From Paracoccaceae bacterium (lineage in GTDB: Bacteria; Pseudomonadota; Alphaproteobacteria; Rhodobacterales; Rhodobacteraceae): 38,534 nucleotides of DNA. A program made the translations under genes and the position numbers. Below, piece after piece: positions 29,434-37,979 of this stretch (the stretch's first letter is position 1; every line of letters starts with the position of its first letter). A model generated the notes under the pieces. That model did not search any database, was not told the origin of the DNA, and saw only the letters and a list, made by a program, of their open reading frames with translations. The DNA lies in assembly GCA_003551925.1 (NCBI GenBank), contig PUOA01000305.1, forward strand, positions 1 through 38,534, read 5' to 3'.

Positions 29434-30939
29434 GTGACTGAAATCATGACATGTGCTCAAATGCGCGACGCTGAGTTGCGCGCCATCGACTCGGGGTGTG
29501 TGAGCGGCGAGGGGCTGATGGAGCGCGCCGGGGCGGGGGTCGCGGACGCGATCCACGGCCTCTGGCCGGGGCTTGCCGGGGGCTGCGCGCATGTGCTTGC
29601 CGGGCCCGGCAACAACGGCGGCGACGGCTATGTGATCGCGCGACTGCTGGCGGTGCGGGGCTGGGGCGTGCAGGTGTTCGCCATCGGCGATCCCGCGCGC
29701 CTGCCGCCCGATGCGCGCGCCAACGCCGCGCGCTGGCAGGCGATGGGCGGCGTGGTTCGCCCGCTCGGGGATGCGCCGGCCGCCCCCGCGCCCGATCTGG
29801 TGGTCGATGCGCTGTTCGGCACCGGGCTTTCGCGCCCGCCCGAGGGCGCGGCGCTGGCCGCGCTCGAGGCCGCGGCGCGCGGCGCGGCGCGCGCGGTCGC
29901 GGTGGACATTCCCAGCGGTGTGTGCGGCGAGAGCGGGCGCGCGCTCGCCGCGCCGCTGGCGGCCGATCTGACGGTGACGTTCCACCGCGCGAAGCCCGGG
30001 CATTACCTGGCCGATGGTCCGGCGCGCTGCGGGCGCGTGGTGGTGGCCGATATCGGGCTGCCCGATGACGGCAGGGCGCATCCGCGGCTCGCGCAGCCCA
30101 TGCGCGGGTTCGTGCAGGCGCGCGCCGGGCACAAATACGATCACGGCCATGCGTTGGTGCTCAGCGGCGGGGCAGGGCGCTCGGGTGCGGCGCGGCTGGC
30201 GGCGCGCGGGGCGCTGCGGGTGGGGGCGGGGCTGGTGACGCTGGGCGCGCCGGGCGCGGCGCTGCACGAGATCGCCTGCCAGATCACAGCGCTGATGCTG
30301 ACCCGGGTCGATGACGGGGACGCGTTGCGCGGCGTGCTGGTGGACCCGCGGCTGAACGCGCTCTGCCTCGGCCCCGGGCTGGGGACGGGGGCGCGGGCGG
30401 CGGCGTTGGTGGCGGCGGCCCTTGCCGCGCAGCGCGCCACGGTGCTGGATGCCGACGCGCTGAGCGTGCTGGCCGGCGATGAATCCCTGCGCGCCGCGCT
30501 GCATCCGGGCTGCGTGCTGACCCCGCATATGGGCGAATTCGCCCGGCTCTGCCCCGATCTGTCCGAGCGCCTGACGGCACCCGCCACGCGCGGGCCGGCC
30601 TTCGGGCGGCTCGATGCGGTGCAGGAGGCCGCGGCGCGCTTCGGCTGCACGGTGCTGCTCAAGGGCCCCGACACGGTGATCGCCGCGCCGGAGGCGGCGC
30701 CGGTGATCAGCGCTGCAGCCTATGACCGCGCCGCGCCGTGGCTGGCGACCGCCGGGGCGGGCGATGTGCTGGCGGGACTGATCAGCGGGCTTCTGGCGCA
30801 GGGGCTGGAGCCGCTCCGCGCCGCCGAAACCGCCGCCTGGCTGCATGTCGAGGCCGCGCGCCGGTTCGGCCCCGGGCTGATCGCCGAGGACCTGCCCGAG
30901 GCGCTGCCGCAGGTGCTGCGCGGGCTGCCGAGTGACTGA
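29434..30939 (+). CDS. nnr: Bifunctional NAD(P)H-hydrate epimerase / ADP-dependent dehydratase
   Basis: This is a 501-residue fusion that repairs hydrated NADH and NADPH. The N-terminal YjeF_N epimerase domain (about 1-215) has GPGNNGGDGYVIARLL and VDALFGTGLSRP. The C-terminal carbohydrate-kinase-like dehydratase domain (about 225-501) has GAGRSGAARLAARGALRVGA, LTPHMGEFARL, and ATAGAGDVLAGLISGLLAQG. The GTG at 29434 gives the family-like N-terminus (MTEIMTCAQMRDAE); ATGs at 29446 and 29461 are alternatives. The gene is followed 23 bases later by the sulfoxide reductase gene. Confidence 0.95.
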   Translation: MTEIMTCAQMRDAELRAIDSGCVSGEGLMERAGAGVADAIHGLWPGLAGGCAHVLAGPGNNGGDGYVIARLLAVRGWGVQVFAIGDPARLPPDARANAARWQAMGGVVRPLGDAPAAPAPDLVVDALFGTGLSRPPEGAALAALEAAARGAARAVAVDIPSGVCGESGRALAAPLAADLTVTFHRAKPGHYLADGPARCGRVVVADIGLPDDGRAHPRLAQPMRGFVQARAGHKYDHGHALVLSGGAGRSGAARLAARGALRVGAGLVTLGAPGAALHEIACQITALMLTRVDDGDALRGVLVDPRLNALCLGPGLGTGARAAALVAAALAAQRATVLDADALSVLAGDESLRAALHPGCVLTPHMGEFARLCPDLSERLTAPATRGPAFGRLDAVQEAAARFGCTVLLKGPDTVIAAPEAAPVISAAAYDRAAPWLATAGAGDVLAGLISGLLAQGLEPLRAAETAAWLHVEAARRFGPGLIAEDLPEALPQVLRGLPSD

Positions 30940-30962
30940 CCCCGATCGAGAGGCCCGCAACG

Positions 30963-31469
30963 ATGCCCGACTACCCCGCCCTTGCCGCCCGCCTGCGCGC
31001 GCTGACCGATGGCGAGCATGACGAGATCGCGCTGATGGCGACGCTGGCCTGCGAGATCCACCACAGCGACGCGCGCTTCGACTGGACCGGCTTCTACCGC
31101 GTGACCGAGCCGGGCGTGTTGCGCATCGGCCCCTATCAGGGCGGGCATGGCTGTCTGGTGATCCCGTTTTCGCGCGGGGTGTGCGGTGCGGCGGCGCGCA
31201 GCGGGCAGGTGCAACTGGTCCCCGATGTCGACGCGTTCCCCGGCCATATCGCCTGCGCGTCGTCGACCCGGTCCGAGCTGGTGCTGCCGGTGCATGACGG
31301 GGCAGGGCGCTTGCTGGGCGTGCTCGACATCGACAGCGACCAGCCCGACGCCTTCACCGACGACGACGCCCGCGCGCTGGAGGCGATCCTGGCAGAGGTG
31401 TTCGCGCAAAGCCGTGGCACGGCTTCGGCGGGGGGCGGTGCGACGGACGCGGCCAGCGGGGTCGCATGA
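30963..31469 (+). CDS. msrC: GAF-domain free methionine-(R)-sulfoxide reductase
   Basis: This is a 168-residue single GAF domain of the fRMsr/YebR family, which reduces free Met-R-sulfoxide. The three redox cysteines C64 (HGCLVIPFS), C74 (GVCGAA) and C98 (HIACASS) keep exactly the 10 and 24 residue spacings of the E. coli enzyme (C84, C94, C118). DWTGFYRV and VLDIDSDQPDAFTDDD are also typical. The last 20 or so residues are low-complexity. It is probably cotranscribed with nnr, which suits a shared damage-repair theme. Its stop codon abuts the A-run of the convergent terminator. Confidence 0.93.
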   Translation: MPDYPALAARLRALTDGEHDEIALMATLACEIHHSDARFDWTGFYRVTEPGVLRIGPYQGGHGCLVIPFSRGVCGAAARSGQVQLVPDVDAFPGHIACASSTRSELVLPVHDGAGRLLGVLDIDSDQPDAFTDDDARALEAILAEVFAQSRGTASAGGGATDAASGVA

Positions 31470-31491
31470 AAAAGGGGGCCGTGCGGCCCCC
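31469..31491 (-). terminator. Intrinsic terminator of the cytochrome c gene
   Basis: GGGGGCC and GGCCCCC form a 7-bp stem with a four-base loop, followed on the minus strand by TTTTT. It lies 24 bases beyond the cytochrome stop. The T-run touches the stop codon of the convergent sulfoxide reductase gene. It may also stop plus-strand transcription, although that side has only TT. Confidence 0.85.
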
Positions 31492-31514
31492 TTCGCCGGT
31501 GCGTGCTGGCGGGC

Positions 31515-31973
31515 TCAGTCCTCGGCGGTGTCGTCGAGGTTTTCCTCGACCGGGCTGAACTGCGCCAGATAGGCGAAGATATCCTCGCCGCTGCCGCGCA
31601 GGCGGTGATTCATGTTGCCGCGCGCACGGTTGTCGCCCAGAAAATCGCGCAGGAACCCGGTCTGGTTTTCCAGATAGGCGAGGAAGTTCTCCTCATCCCA
31701 GACCAACCCTTGCTCGCCGGCCTCGACCATGCTGGCCGAGAACCGGGTGTAGCCCTCATACGAGCCGGCCACGCGGCCGATCACACCGTAAAGGTTCGCC
31801 CCGGTGGGGCGCACCTGCGCGATCACCTCGCCATCGGGGCTTTCGATCCCGTGGCAGGCGGCGCATTGGCGAAAGTTCTCCTCGCCGGCTGCGGGGTCTC
31901 CGGCCAGCGCGCCGGTGGCGGCAATCGGCCCGACCAGCAGGGCTGCGGCCCCGATCGTCATCATCTTGTTCAT
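31515..31973 (-). CDS. Secreted class I c-type cytochrome
   Basis: This is a 152-residue periplasmic cytochrome c. A signal peptide (MNKMMTIGAAALLVGPIAATGALA, cleavage near 24) is followed by the heme motif CAACH (37-41) in ENFRQCAACHGIES. The probable axial methionine is M121 (RARGNMNHRL). GANLYGVIGRVAGSYEGYTRFS is a class I cytochrome c2-like loop. The C-terminal tail is acidic. It is probably an electron carrier of the cytochrome c2/c550 type; the partner is unknown. A CAGGAGGACG ribosome site precedes the ATG. Confidence 0.92.
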   Translation of the reverse strand: MNKMMTIGAAALLVGPIAATGALAGDPAAGEENFRQCAACHGIESPDGEVIAQVRPTGANLYGVIGRVAGSYEGYTRFSASMVEAGEQGLVWDEENFLAYLENQTGFLRDFLGDNRARGNMNHRLRGSGEDIFAYLAQFSPVEENLDDTAED

Positions 31974-32030
31974 CGTCGTCCTCCTGTATCGCCGGGGCTG
32001 TGCCCGACCCTGTCGGCGTGGCCCGGGCTG

Positions 32031-32045
32031 GCGTCATGATGACGC
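32031..32045. promoter_or_regulatory. Perfect palindrome upstream of the cytochrome c gene
   Basis: GCGTCAT-G-ATGACGC has two 7-bp arms around one base, located 58 bases before the cytochrome start codon. It would lie in the leader, just downstream of the candidate promoter. A repressor operator is possible, but no regulator gene is adjacent. Confidence 0.4.
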
Positions 32046-32064
32046 GCGACCACAGCGCGCGGCC

Positions 32065-32092
32065 ACATTATCAGCCCATGTGCCGCGATCAA
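32065..32092 (-). promoter_or_regulatory. Candidate promoter of the cytochrome c gene
   Basis: On the minus strand TTGATC is followed after 16 bases by TAATGT; GATAAT overlaps it with a spacing of 14. This is the most AT-rich patch between the pnp terminator and the cytochrome gene. Judged by eye only. Confidence 0.28.
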
Positions 32093-32124
32093 CGCGACCT
32101 TGTGGCACTGTGCGGGTGCAATGG

Positions 32125-32153
32125 AAAACGGCCCGGCACGACGCCGGGCCGTT
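32125..32153 (-). terminator. Intrinsic terminator of pnp
   Basis: AACGGCCCGGC and GCCGGGCCGTT form an 11-bp stem with a five-base loop; on the minus strand the stem ends in TTTTCC. It begins about 22 bases after the pnp stop codon. Confidence 0.9.
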
Positions 32154-32174
32154 GCGCGTTCCGTCGCCGATGCC

Positions 32175-34301
32175 TCAGGCCTTTTCGGCCTGGATTTCCT
32201 GACCGGTGGCCTGGTCGACCATCTTCATGCCCAGCCGGACCTTGCCGCGGTCGTCGAAGCCCAGAAGCTTGACCTTGACCTCCTGGCCCTCCTTCAGCAC
32301 GTCCGAGGGGTGGTTGAGGCGCCGGTTCTCGATCTGGCTGACATGGACCAGCCCGTCGCGCTTGCCGAAGAAGTTCACGAAGGCGCCGAAATCGACCAGC
32401 TTGACCACGGTGCCGGTGTAGATCATGCCGACCTCGGGCTCGGCGACGATGCCGTGGATCATGTCGCGCGCCTTGTCGATGGCGCCCTGATCGCTCGAGG
32501 CGATCTTGATCATGCCGTCATCGTTGATGTCGACCTTGGCGCCCGAGACCTCGACGATCTCGCGGATGATCTTGCCCCCCGTTCCGATGACGTCGCGGAT
32601 CTTGTCGGTGGGGATCTGCATGGTCTCGATCTTGGGGGCATACTGGCTGAACCCGCCCGGGGTGGACAGCGCCTTGTTCATCTCGCCCAGGATGTGCATC
32701 CGCCCGTCCCTGGCCTGTGCCAGCGCCTGTTCCATGATCTCGAAGGTGATGCCGGCGACCTTGATGTCCATCTGCAGGCTGGTGATGCCCGCTTCGGTGC
32801 CCGCAACCTTGAAGTCCATGTCGCCGAGGTGGTCCTCATCGCCCAGGATGTCCGACAGCACCGCGAAGCGGCCGTCGGATTCCAGGATCAGCCCCATCGC
32901 CACGCCTGCCACCGGCGCCTTGAGCGGCACGCCCGCGTCCATCATCGACAGCGACCCGCCGCAGACCGTGGCCATCGAGCTGGACCCGTTCGATTCGGTG
33001 ATCTCGGAGACCACGCGGATCGTGTAGGGAAAGTCGGTCGCCGCGGGCAACACCGCCTGCAACGCGCGCCATGCAAGCTTGCCGTGGCCGATCTCGCGCC
33101 GTCCCGGAGGGCCGAAGCGGCCGACCTCGCCCACCGAATAGGGGGGGAAGTTGTAGTGCAGCAGGAAGTTGGCCTTCCATGTGCCGGTGAGCGCGTCCAT
33201 GAACTGCTCGTCATCGCCGGTGCCGAGCGTCGCCACGCACAGCGACTGCGTTTCGCCGCGGGTGAACAGCGCCGAGCCATGCGTGCGCGGCAGCACGCTG
33301 GTTTCCGCAACGATCGGCCGGATCGTGGTGCTGTCGCGCCCGTCGATGCGCGGCGCGCCGTTGATGATGTCGCCGCGCAGGATCTCGGCTTCGAGCTTCT
33401 TGAACGCGGCGCCGAGGTTCTCGTCGGCAAGCTCGTCCTCGCCCAGCGCAGCGCGCACGGCCTCGCGCGCGGCGGCGATGGCGTTGGTGCGCTCCTGCTT
33501 GTCCTTCAGCGCGAAGGCGGCGCGCATCAGCGGCTCGCCCTTGGCCTTCACCGCGGCATAAAGCGCGCTGTAGTCCGGGGGCGTGAAGTCGAAAGGCTCC
33601 TTCGCGGCGCTTTCGGCGAGCTCGATGATCAGGTCGATCACCGGCTGGCAGCTGTCATGCGCGAACTTGACCGCGCCCAGCATTTCGGCCTCCGACAGCT
33701 CATAGGCCTCGGATTCGACCATCATCACCGCATCGCGCGTGCCCGCGACCACCAGATCCAGCCGCTGCTCGGAATTCTCGCGCAGCTTGTGCATGTCCTC
33801 GCAGTCGGGGTTGAGGATGTATTCGCCGTTGGCATAGCCCACGCGCGCCGCCGCGATCGGGCCCATGAACGGCACCCCCGACAGCGTCAGCGCCGCCGAG
33901 GCCGCGATCATCGCCACGATGTCGGGCTCGTTCACCAGATCATGGCTGAGCACGGTGCAGATCACCAGCACCTCGTGCTTGAAGCCGTCGACGAACAGCG
34001 GCCGGATCGGCCGGTCGATCAGCCGCGAGGTCAGCGTTTCCTTTTCCGACGGCCGCGCCTCGCGCTTGAAGAAGCCGCCCGGCACCTTGCCGGCGGCGTA
34101 GTAGCGTTCCTGATAATGCACCGTGAGCGGAAAGAAGTCCTGCCCCGGCTTGGCCTGCTTGGCGAAGGTGACATTCGCCATGACGCTGGTGTCGCCCAGC
34201 GTGGCGATGACCGAGCCATCGGCCTGGCGGGCAACGCGGCCCGTTTCCAGTGTCAGCGTTTCACGGCCCCACTGGATCGATTTCGTCGTGATATCGAACA
34301 T
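32175..34301 (-). CDS. pnp: Polyribonucleotide nucleotidyltransferase (PNPase)
   Basis: This is a 708-residue phosphorolytic 3'-5' exoribonuclease and degradosome component. Two RNase PH domains flank an all-helical domain ([20 protein letters not shown] at the start; [14 protein letters not shown] and [20 protein letters not shown] in the second core). A KH domain ([20 protein letters not shown]) and an S1 domain ([19 protein letters not shown]) follow. The ATG at 34301 has CAGGA upstream; the track ORF is 27 codons longer. rpsO, a frequent upstream partner of pnp, is not here; secG is divergent instead. Confidence 0.97.
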   Translation of the reverse strand: MFDITTKSIQWGRETLTLETGRVARQADGSVIATLGDTSVMANVTFAKQAKPGQDFFPLTVHYQERYYAAGKVPGGFFKREARPSEKETLTSRLIDRPIRPLFVDGFKHEVLVICTVLSHDLVNEPDIVAMIAASAALTLSGVPFMGPIAAARVGYANGEYILNPDCEDMHKLRENSEQRLDLVVAGTRDAVMMVESEAYELSEAEMLGAVKFAHDSCQPVIDLIIELAESAAKEPFDFTPPDYSALYAAVKAKGEPLMRAAFALKDKQERTNAIAAAREAVRAALGEDELADENLGAAFKKLEAEILRGDIINGAPRIDGRDSTTIRPIVAETSVLPRTHGSALFTRGETQSLCVATLGTGDDEQFMDALTGTWKANFLLHYNFPPYSVGEVGRFGPPGRREIGHGKLAWRALQAVLPAATDFPYTIRVVSEITESNGSSSMATVCGGSLSMMDAGVPLKAPVAGVAMGLILESDGRFAVLSDILGDEDHLGDMDFKVAGTEAGITSLQMDIKVAGITFEIMEQALAQARDGRMHILGEMNKALSTPGGFSQYAPKIETMQIPTDKIRDVIGTGGKIIREIVEVSGAKVDINDDGMIKIASSDQGAIDKARDMIHGIVAEPEVGMIYTGTVVKLVDFGAFVNFFGKRDGLVHVSQIENRRLNHPSDVLKEGQEVKVKLLGFDDRGKVRLGMKMVDQATGQEIQAEKA

Positions 34302-34564
34302 GTCTGCATCCTGTATGGGAGCGTTTCCGGGCGTATCCCGGCCCTCCCGTCCAAATGGCGGCCCCATTGCCGCCGACCCCACATCCCAATCGCATCACGC
34401 CGGGGTCAGGGCGTCACGTCTCGGATGACCGCGCGGATACAGGAAAACCGCAGCCAAGGAAAGCGGCGATGCGCCCGTGCGGGGGCTGGCCGGCCGGAAA
34501 CGGGGTTGCAGGGTCGCCGTGCAGGGTCTACGTAGGCGACGTTCTCAAACCCGAGCCTGGCTGC
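34302..34564. other. Divergent pnp/secG upstream region
   Basis: This 263-base region, the longest gap in the window, must contain promoters for both genes. On the plus strand TTGCAG and TACGTA are 17 bases apart near 34506-34535, a poor but possible secG promoter. A small CCGGG-CGTAT-CCCGG hairpin lies in the pnp leader near 34336-34350. No ORF in it looks coding, and rpsO is absent. Confidence 0.4.
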
Positions 34565-34927
34565 ATGCAAAACATCGTCCTGACCGTTCATCTTCTGCTC
34601 GCGCTGGCGCTGATCGCCGTGGTGCTTCTGCAGCGCTCCGAAGGGGGCGGGCTGGGCATCGGGGGCGGCGGTGGTCCGCAGGCAAGCCGCCCGCCGCTGA
34701 CCGGGCTGGCCAAGATGACCTGGGCGCTGGCGATCGCGTTCATCGCCACGTCGCTGACGCTGACGGTGATTGCGGCGCAGCAAAGCGCGACGACCTCGGT
34801 GCTGGACCGGCTTGGTGTGCCCACGGTGCCGGCGCCGACCCCGGCCGAGCCATCCTTGCCCGATGCCGATGGTCTGCTGCCGCCGCCCGCGGACGATGCG
34901 CCGCTGACGCCGCCGCGCGCCGACTGA
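34565..34927 (+). CDS. secG: Preprotein translocase subunit SecG
   Basis: This is a 120-residue SecYEG channel subunit. Two transmembrane helices (QNIVLTVHLLLALALIAVVLL, 2-22, and MTWALAIAFIATSLTLTVIA, 51-70) are joined by the diagnostic Gly-rich loop LLQRSEGGGLGIGGGG. The C-terminal 45 residues form a Pro/Ala/Asp-rich tail. The ATG at 34565 is chosen because it opens the first helix; the longer track ORF is unsupported. pyrG follows after 134 bases, a common alphaproteobacterial neighbour. Confidence 0.95.
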   Translation: MQNIVLTVHLLLALALIAVVLLQRSEGGGLGIGGGGGPQASRPPLTGLAKMTWALAIAFIATSLTLTVIAAQQSATTSVLDRLGVPTVPAPTPAEPSLPDADGLLPPPADDAPLTPPRAD

Positions 34928-35061
34928 GCGACATCATCACCACACGCAACCGCTGAGCGTGGGGCGGCCGGGGTCGGCTTGCGCTGCGGGAGCGATTGGC
35001 CTATGCCTCGGGTCCCGTGGCACGCGGCAGGCCCAGACACGTCACGGGGAGGTTCCAGAAC

Positions 35062-36705
35062 ATGGCGCGGTATGTGTTCATCACCGGGGGTGTGGTGTCC
35101 TCGCTGGGCAAGGGGCTGGCCTCGGCCGCGCTGGGGGCGTTGTTGCAGGCGCGCGGCTTCACCGTGCGGTTGCGCAAGCTGGACCCGTATCTGAACGTCG
35201 ACCCCGGCACCATGTCGCCGTTCGAACACGGCGAGGTGTTCGTCACCGATGACGGCGCCGAGACCGACCTGGACCTCGGCCATTACGAGCGCTTTACCGG
35301 TGTCCCCGCGCGGCGCACCGATTCGATCAGCTCGGGCCGCATCTACATGAACGTGCTCGAGAAGGAGCGCCGCGGCGACTATCTGGGCAAGACGATCCAG
35401 GTGATCCCGCATGTCACCAATGAAATCAAGGACTTCCTGTCCGTGGGTGACGGTGAGACGGATTTCATGCTGTGCGAGATCGGCGGCACCGTCGGCGATA
35501 TCGAGGGTCTGCCGTTCTTCGAGGCGATCCGCCAGTTCGCGCATGAGCGCCCGCGCGGGCAGTGTATCTTCATGCATCTGACGCTGCTGCCCTGGCTTGC
35601 CGCCAGCGGCGAGCTGAAGACCAAGCCCACGCAGCATTCGGTCAAGGAACTGCGCGCCATCGGCATCGCGCCCGACGTGCTGGTGTGCCGGTCCGAACAG
35701 CCGATCCCCGACAAGGAGCGCGCCAAGATCGCGCTGTTCTGCAACGTGCGCCCCGAGGCGGTGATCCCCGCCTACGACCTGCGCTCGATCTACGAGGCGC
35801 CGCTGGCCTATCACAAGGTCGGGCTGGATCAGGCGGTGCTGGACGCCTTCGGCATCGCTCCCGCGCCGCGCCCCGACATGCGCCGCTGGGAAGACGTGAT
35901 GGACCGGCTCGAGAACGCCGAAGGGCAGGTCCGCGTGGCCATCATCGGCAAGTACACGCAGCTCGAAGACGCCTACAAGTCGATCAAGGAGGCGCTGACG
36001 CATGGCGGCATGGCCAACCGCGTCGGCGTCCATGTGGAGTGGATCGATGCCGAGATCTTCGAGCGCGAGGACCCCGCGCCGTATCTTCAGGGCATCCACG
36101 CGATTCTTGTGCCGGGCGGCTTCGGCGAGCGCGGCACCGAAGGCAAGATCCGCGCTGCCGCCTGGGCGCGCGAGCGCAAGATCCCGTATCTGGGTATTTG
36201 CCTCGGGATGCAGATGGCGGTGGTCGAGGCCGCGCGCAACCTGGCGGGCCTGCCCGATGCCGGTTCCGAGGAGTTCGACCACGAGGCCGGCGCGAAGCGG
36301 TTCACCCCGGTGGTGTATCACCTGAAGGAGTGGGTCCAGGGCAATCACCGCGTCGAACGCCGCCCCGGCGACGACAAGGGCGGCACCATGCGGCTGGGCG
36401 CGTATTCGGCGACGCTCGCCGACGGTTCGCGCGCGGCCGAGGTCTATGGCGGCACGAAGATCGAGGAACGCCACCGCCACCGCTACGAGGTCGACATCGC
36501 GTTTCGCGAGAAGCTCGAGGAGGCGGGCCTGCGGTTCTCGGGCATGTCCCCCGATGGGCGGCTGCCCGAGATCGTCGAGCACGCGGGGCATCCATGGTTC
36601 ATCGGCGTGCAGTTCCACCCCGAGCTGAAATCCAAACCCTTCGCGCCGCACCCGCTGTTCGCCGACTTCATCCGCGCCGCGGTGGAGACCTCGCGCCTCG
36701 TCTGA
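35062..36705 (+). CDS. pyrG: CTP synthase
   Basis: PyrG aminates UTP to CTP using glutamine. The 547-residue protein has the N-terminal synthetase domain ([56 protein letters not shown]-like [12 protein letters not shown]) and a class I glutaminase domain (VPGGFGERG; nucleophile Cys in [25 protein letters not shown] with the His-Glu pair). GGGGAGG precedes the ATG at 35062; the track start is 22 codons earlier. A long G-quadruplex hairpin begins six bases after the stop. Confidence 0.98.
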   Translation: MARYVFITGGVVSSLGKGLASAALGALLQARGFTVRLRKLDPYLNVDPGTMSPFEHGEVFVTDDGAETDLDLGHYERFTGVPARRTDSISSGRIYMNVLEKERRGDYLGKTIQVIPHVTNEIKDFLSVGDGETDFMLCEIGGTVGDIEGLPFFEAIRQFAHERPRGQCIFMHLTLLPWLAASGELKTKPTQHSVKELRAIGIAPDVLVCRSEQPIPDKERAKIALFCNVRPEAVIPAYDLRSIYEAPLAYHKVGLDQAVLDAFGIAPAPRPDMRRWEDVMDRLENAEGQVRVAIIGKYTQLEDAYKSIKEALTHGGMANRVGVHVEWIDAEIFEREDPAPYLQGIHAILVPGGFGERGTEGKIRAAAWARERKIPYLGICLGMQMAVVEAARNLAGLPDAGSEEFDHEAGAKRFTPVVYHLKEWVQGNHRVERRPGDDKGGTMRLGAYSATLADGSRAAEVYGGTKIEERHRHRYEVDIAFREKLEEAGLRFSGMSPDGRLPEIVEHAGHPWFIGVQFHPELKSKPFAPHPLFADFIRAAVETSRLV

Positions 36706-36711
36706 CACGCT

Positions 36712-36790
36712 GCCCGGGCCTGCCCCCCGGTCGCGCCGCGGCGCCCACCCACCCGCCCCGCCGCGGCGCGACCGGGGCGCAGGCCCGGGC
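36712..36790. repeat. G-quadruplex-in-hairpin intergenic element, copy C
   Basis: Two 32-base arms (36712-36743 and 36759-36790) pair with a single C-C mismatch around a 15-base loop, CCCACCCACCCGCCC. With the next base, the opposite strand reads GGGGCGGGTGGGTGGG, identical to copy A. The exact 22-base core spans 36739-36760. It starts six bases after the pyrG stop codon, and the G-rich strand is the pyrG template strand. No T-tract follows. It lies 76 bases before the AAA+ ATPase gene. Confidence 0.82.
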
Positions 36791-36866
36791 GGGGACATGG
36801 GGCAAGGACTTGCCCTGGCGGGCGCGCGGAACAGATCGGAAAGTGATACATCGCCGCGGAGCCGCC

Positions 36867-37979
36867 ATGATCAACGCCCCCCCGATCCCCGCCGGACAGG
36901 CGCTGAAGCTGCTGGAAACGGGCTGGCAGGCGCAGGCTGCAGGCACGCTCACCGCCAGCTGGATGCTGCATGGCCGCCCCGGCATCGGCAAGACCGAGAT
37001 CGTGCAGACGCTCGCCGGGCGGATCGGTGCGCGGCTCTTTGACCTGCGCCTGACCACAATCGAGCCGCAGGACCTGCGCGGGTTGCCGTTCTTCGACATG
37101 GAGCGCCAGCGCACCGTCTGGTTCCGCCCCGAGGATCTGCCCGACGACCCCGAGCGCCCGTCGGTGCTGTTCCTGGACGAGCTGACCGCCGCCGCGCCGC
37201 AGTTGCAACCGACCGTGTATGGTCTCTTGCAGGAACGCCGCGTGGGCCCGCACCGGCTGCCGCAGAGCTGCTTCGTGGTCGCTGCCGGCAACACGGTCGA
37301 GGATGGCGCGATCGCCTATGAGATGGGGACCGCGCTCAGCGACCGGCTGGTGCATCTGCAACTGACCGCCGAGGCCGATGACTGGCTCGCGGGTTATGCG
37401 GTGCCGCAGGGGCTGGACCCGGCGGTGATCGGCTTCATCCGCACCCGCCCCGACCGGCTGGATACGCTCGAGGAGGCGCTGCGCCGCGGCGAGGTCATCG
37501 CCGCCACGCCGCGGTCCTGGGCGCGGGTCTCGGCGCTGATGGGCGCAATCGGCGACCGCCGGCTGCGCAACCTCGCCATCGCCGGGGTGCTGGGCGAGGC
37601 GGTGGCGGCCGAATTCCTGCTGATCGCCGACGAGATCGCGGCGACGGTGCAGCTTGACGCGATGCTCGAAGCGTCCGCCCGCGAGCGCACCAGTCTCTAT
37701 CCTGCCTCGATGCACGGGCTCTCGGCGCTGGTCTATGCGCTCGTCACCCGCGCCGACGCCGCGCGCCTGCCGGCCATCATCGAGATCATGGCCGGGCTCC
37801 GCGAGCTGGGCGAGACGCGCGGCGCTCCGTTCGACGCGATGCCGCTGGCCGAGCTCGCCTCGCACGGGTTCGAGCTGTTGATCCGCAAGGCGCTGGAGAA
37901 TGGCTGGGAAGACGCCTTCGTCGACTCGCCCGCCTATGCCGCCTATGCCGCCGAACGCGCCCGGCTGGGGCTGGAATGA
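36867..37979 (+). CDS. MoxR-like AAA+ ATPase
   Basis: This is a 370-residue AAA+ protein with Walker A HGRPGIGKTEIVQ (35-47), Walker B SVLFLDELTAA (99-109), sensor 1 FVVAAGNTVEDG (136-147) and an arginine region LSDRLVHLQL. The C-terminal 200 residues are helical. Such ATPases are typically encoded just before a VWA or DUF2201 partner and act as chaperone-like remodelers. The following gene overlaps by four bases and is of that type. The ATG at 36867 is chosen; the 805-codon track ORF runs back through pyrG in another frame. No clear Shine-Dalgarno motif is seen beyond CGGAGCC upstream. Confidence 0.88.
   Translation: MINAPPIPAGQALKLLETGWQAQAAGTLTASWMLHGRPGIGKTEIVQTLAGRIGARLFDLRLTTIEPQDLRGLPFFDMERQRTVWFRPEDLPDDPERPSVLFLDELTAAAPQLQPTVYGLLQERRVGPHRLPQSCFVVAAGNTVEDGAIAYEMGTALSDRLVHLQLTAEADDWLAGYAVPQGLDPAVIGFIRTRPDRLDTLEEALRRGEVIAATPRSWARVSALMGAIGDRRLRNLAIAGVLGEAVAAEFLLIADEIAATVQLDAMLEASARERTSLYPASMHGLSALVYALVTRADAARLPAIIEIMAGLRELGETRGAPFDAMPLAELASHGFELLIRKALENGWEDAFVDSPAYAAYAAERARLGLE

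Noticed and set aside
32080-32092. FNR-type site (TTGAT-N4-ATCAA) upstream of the cytochrome gene
   Set aside because: Only one half-site (TTGAT) is present; the second half does not match.
32100-34535. 811-codon plus-strand ORF antisense to pnp
   Set aside because: Shadow frame; pnp is unambiguous on the other strand.
34302-34564. rpsO upstream of pnp
   Set aside because: No frame in this region encodes an S15-like protein.
35562-37979. 805-codon ORF running from inside pyrG into the AAA+ gene, suggesting a fusion
   Set aside because: The first 435 codons are an off-frame read of pyrG and the G-quadruplex hairpin. The AAA+ protein begins naturally at 36867.
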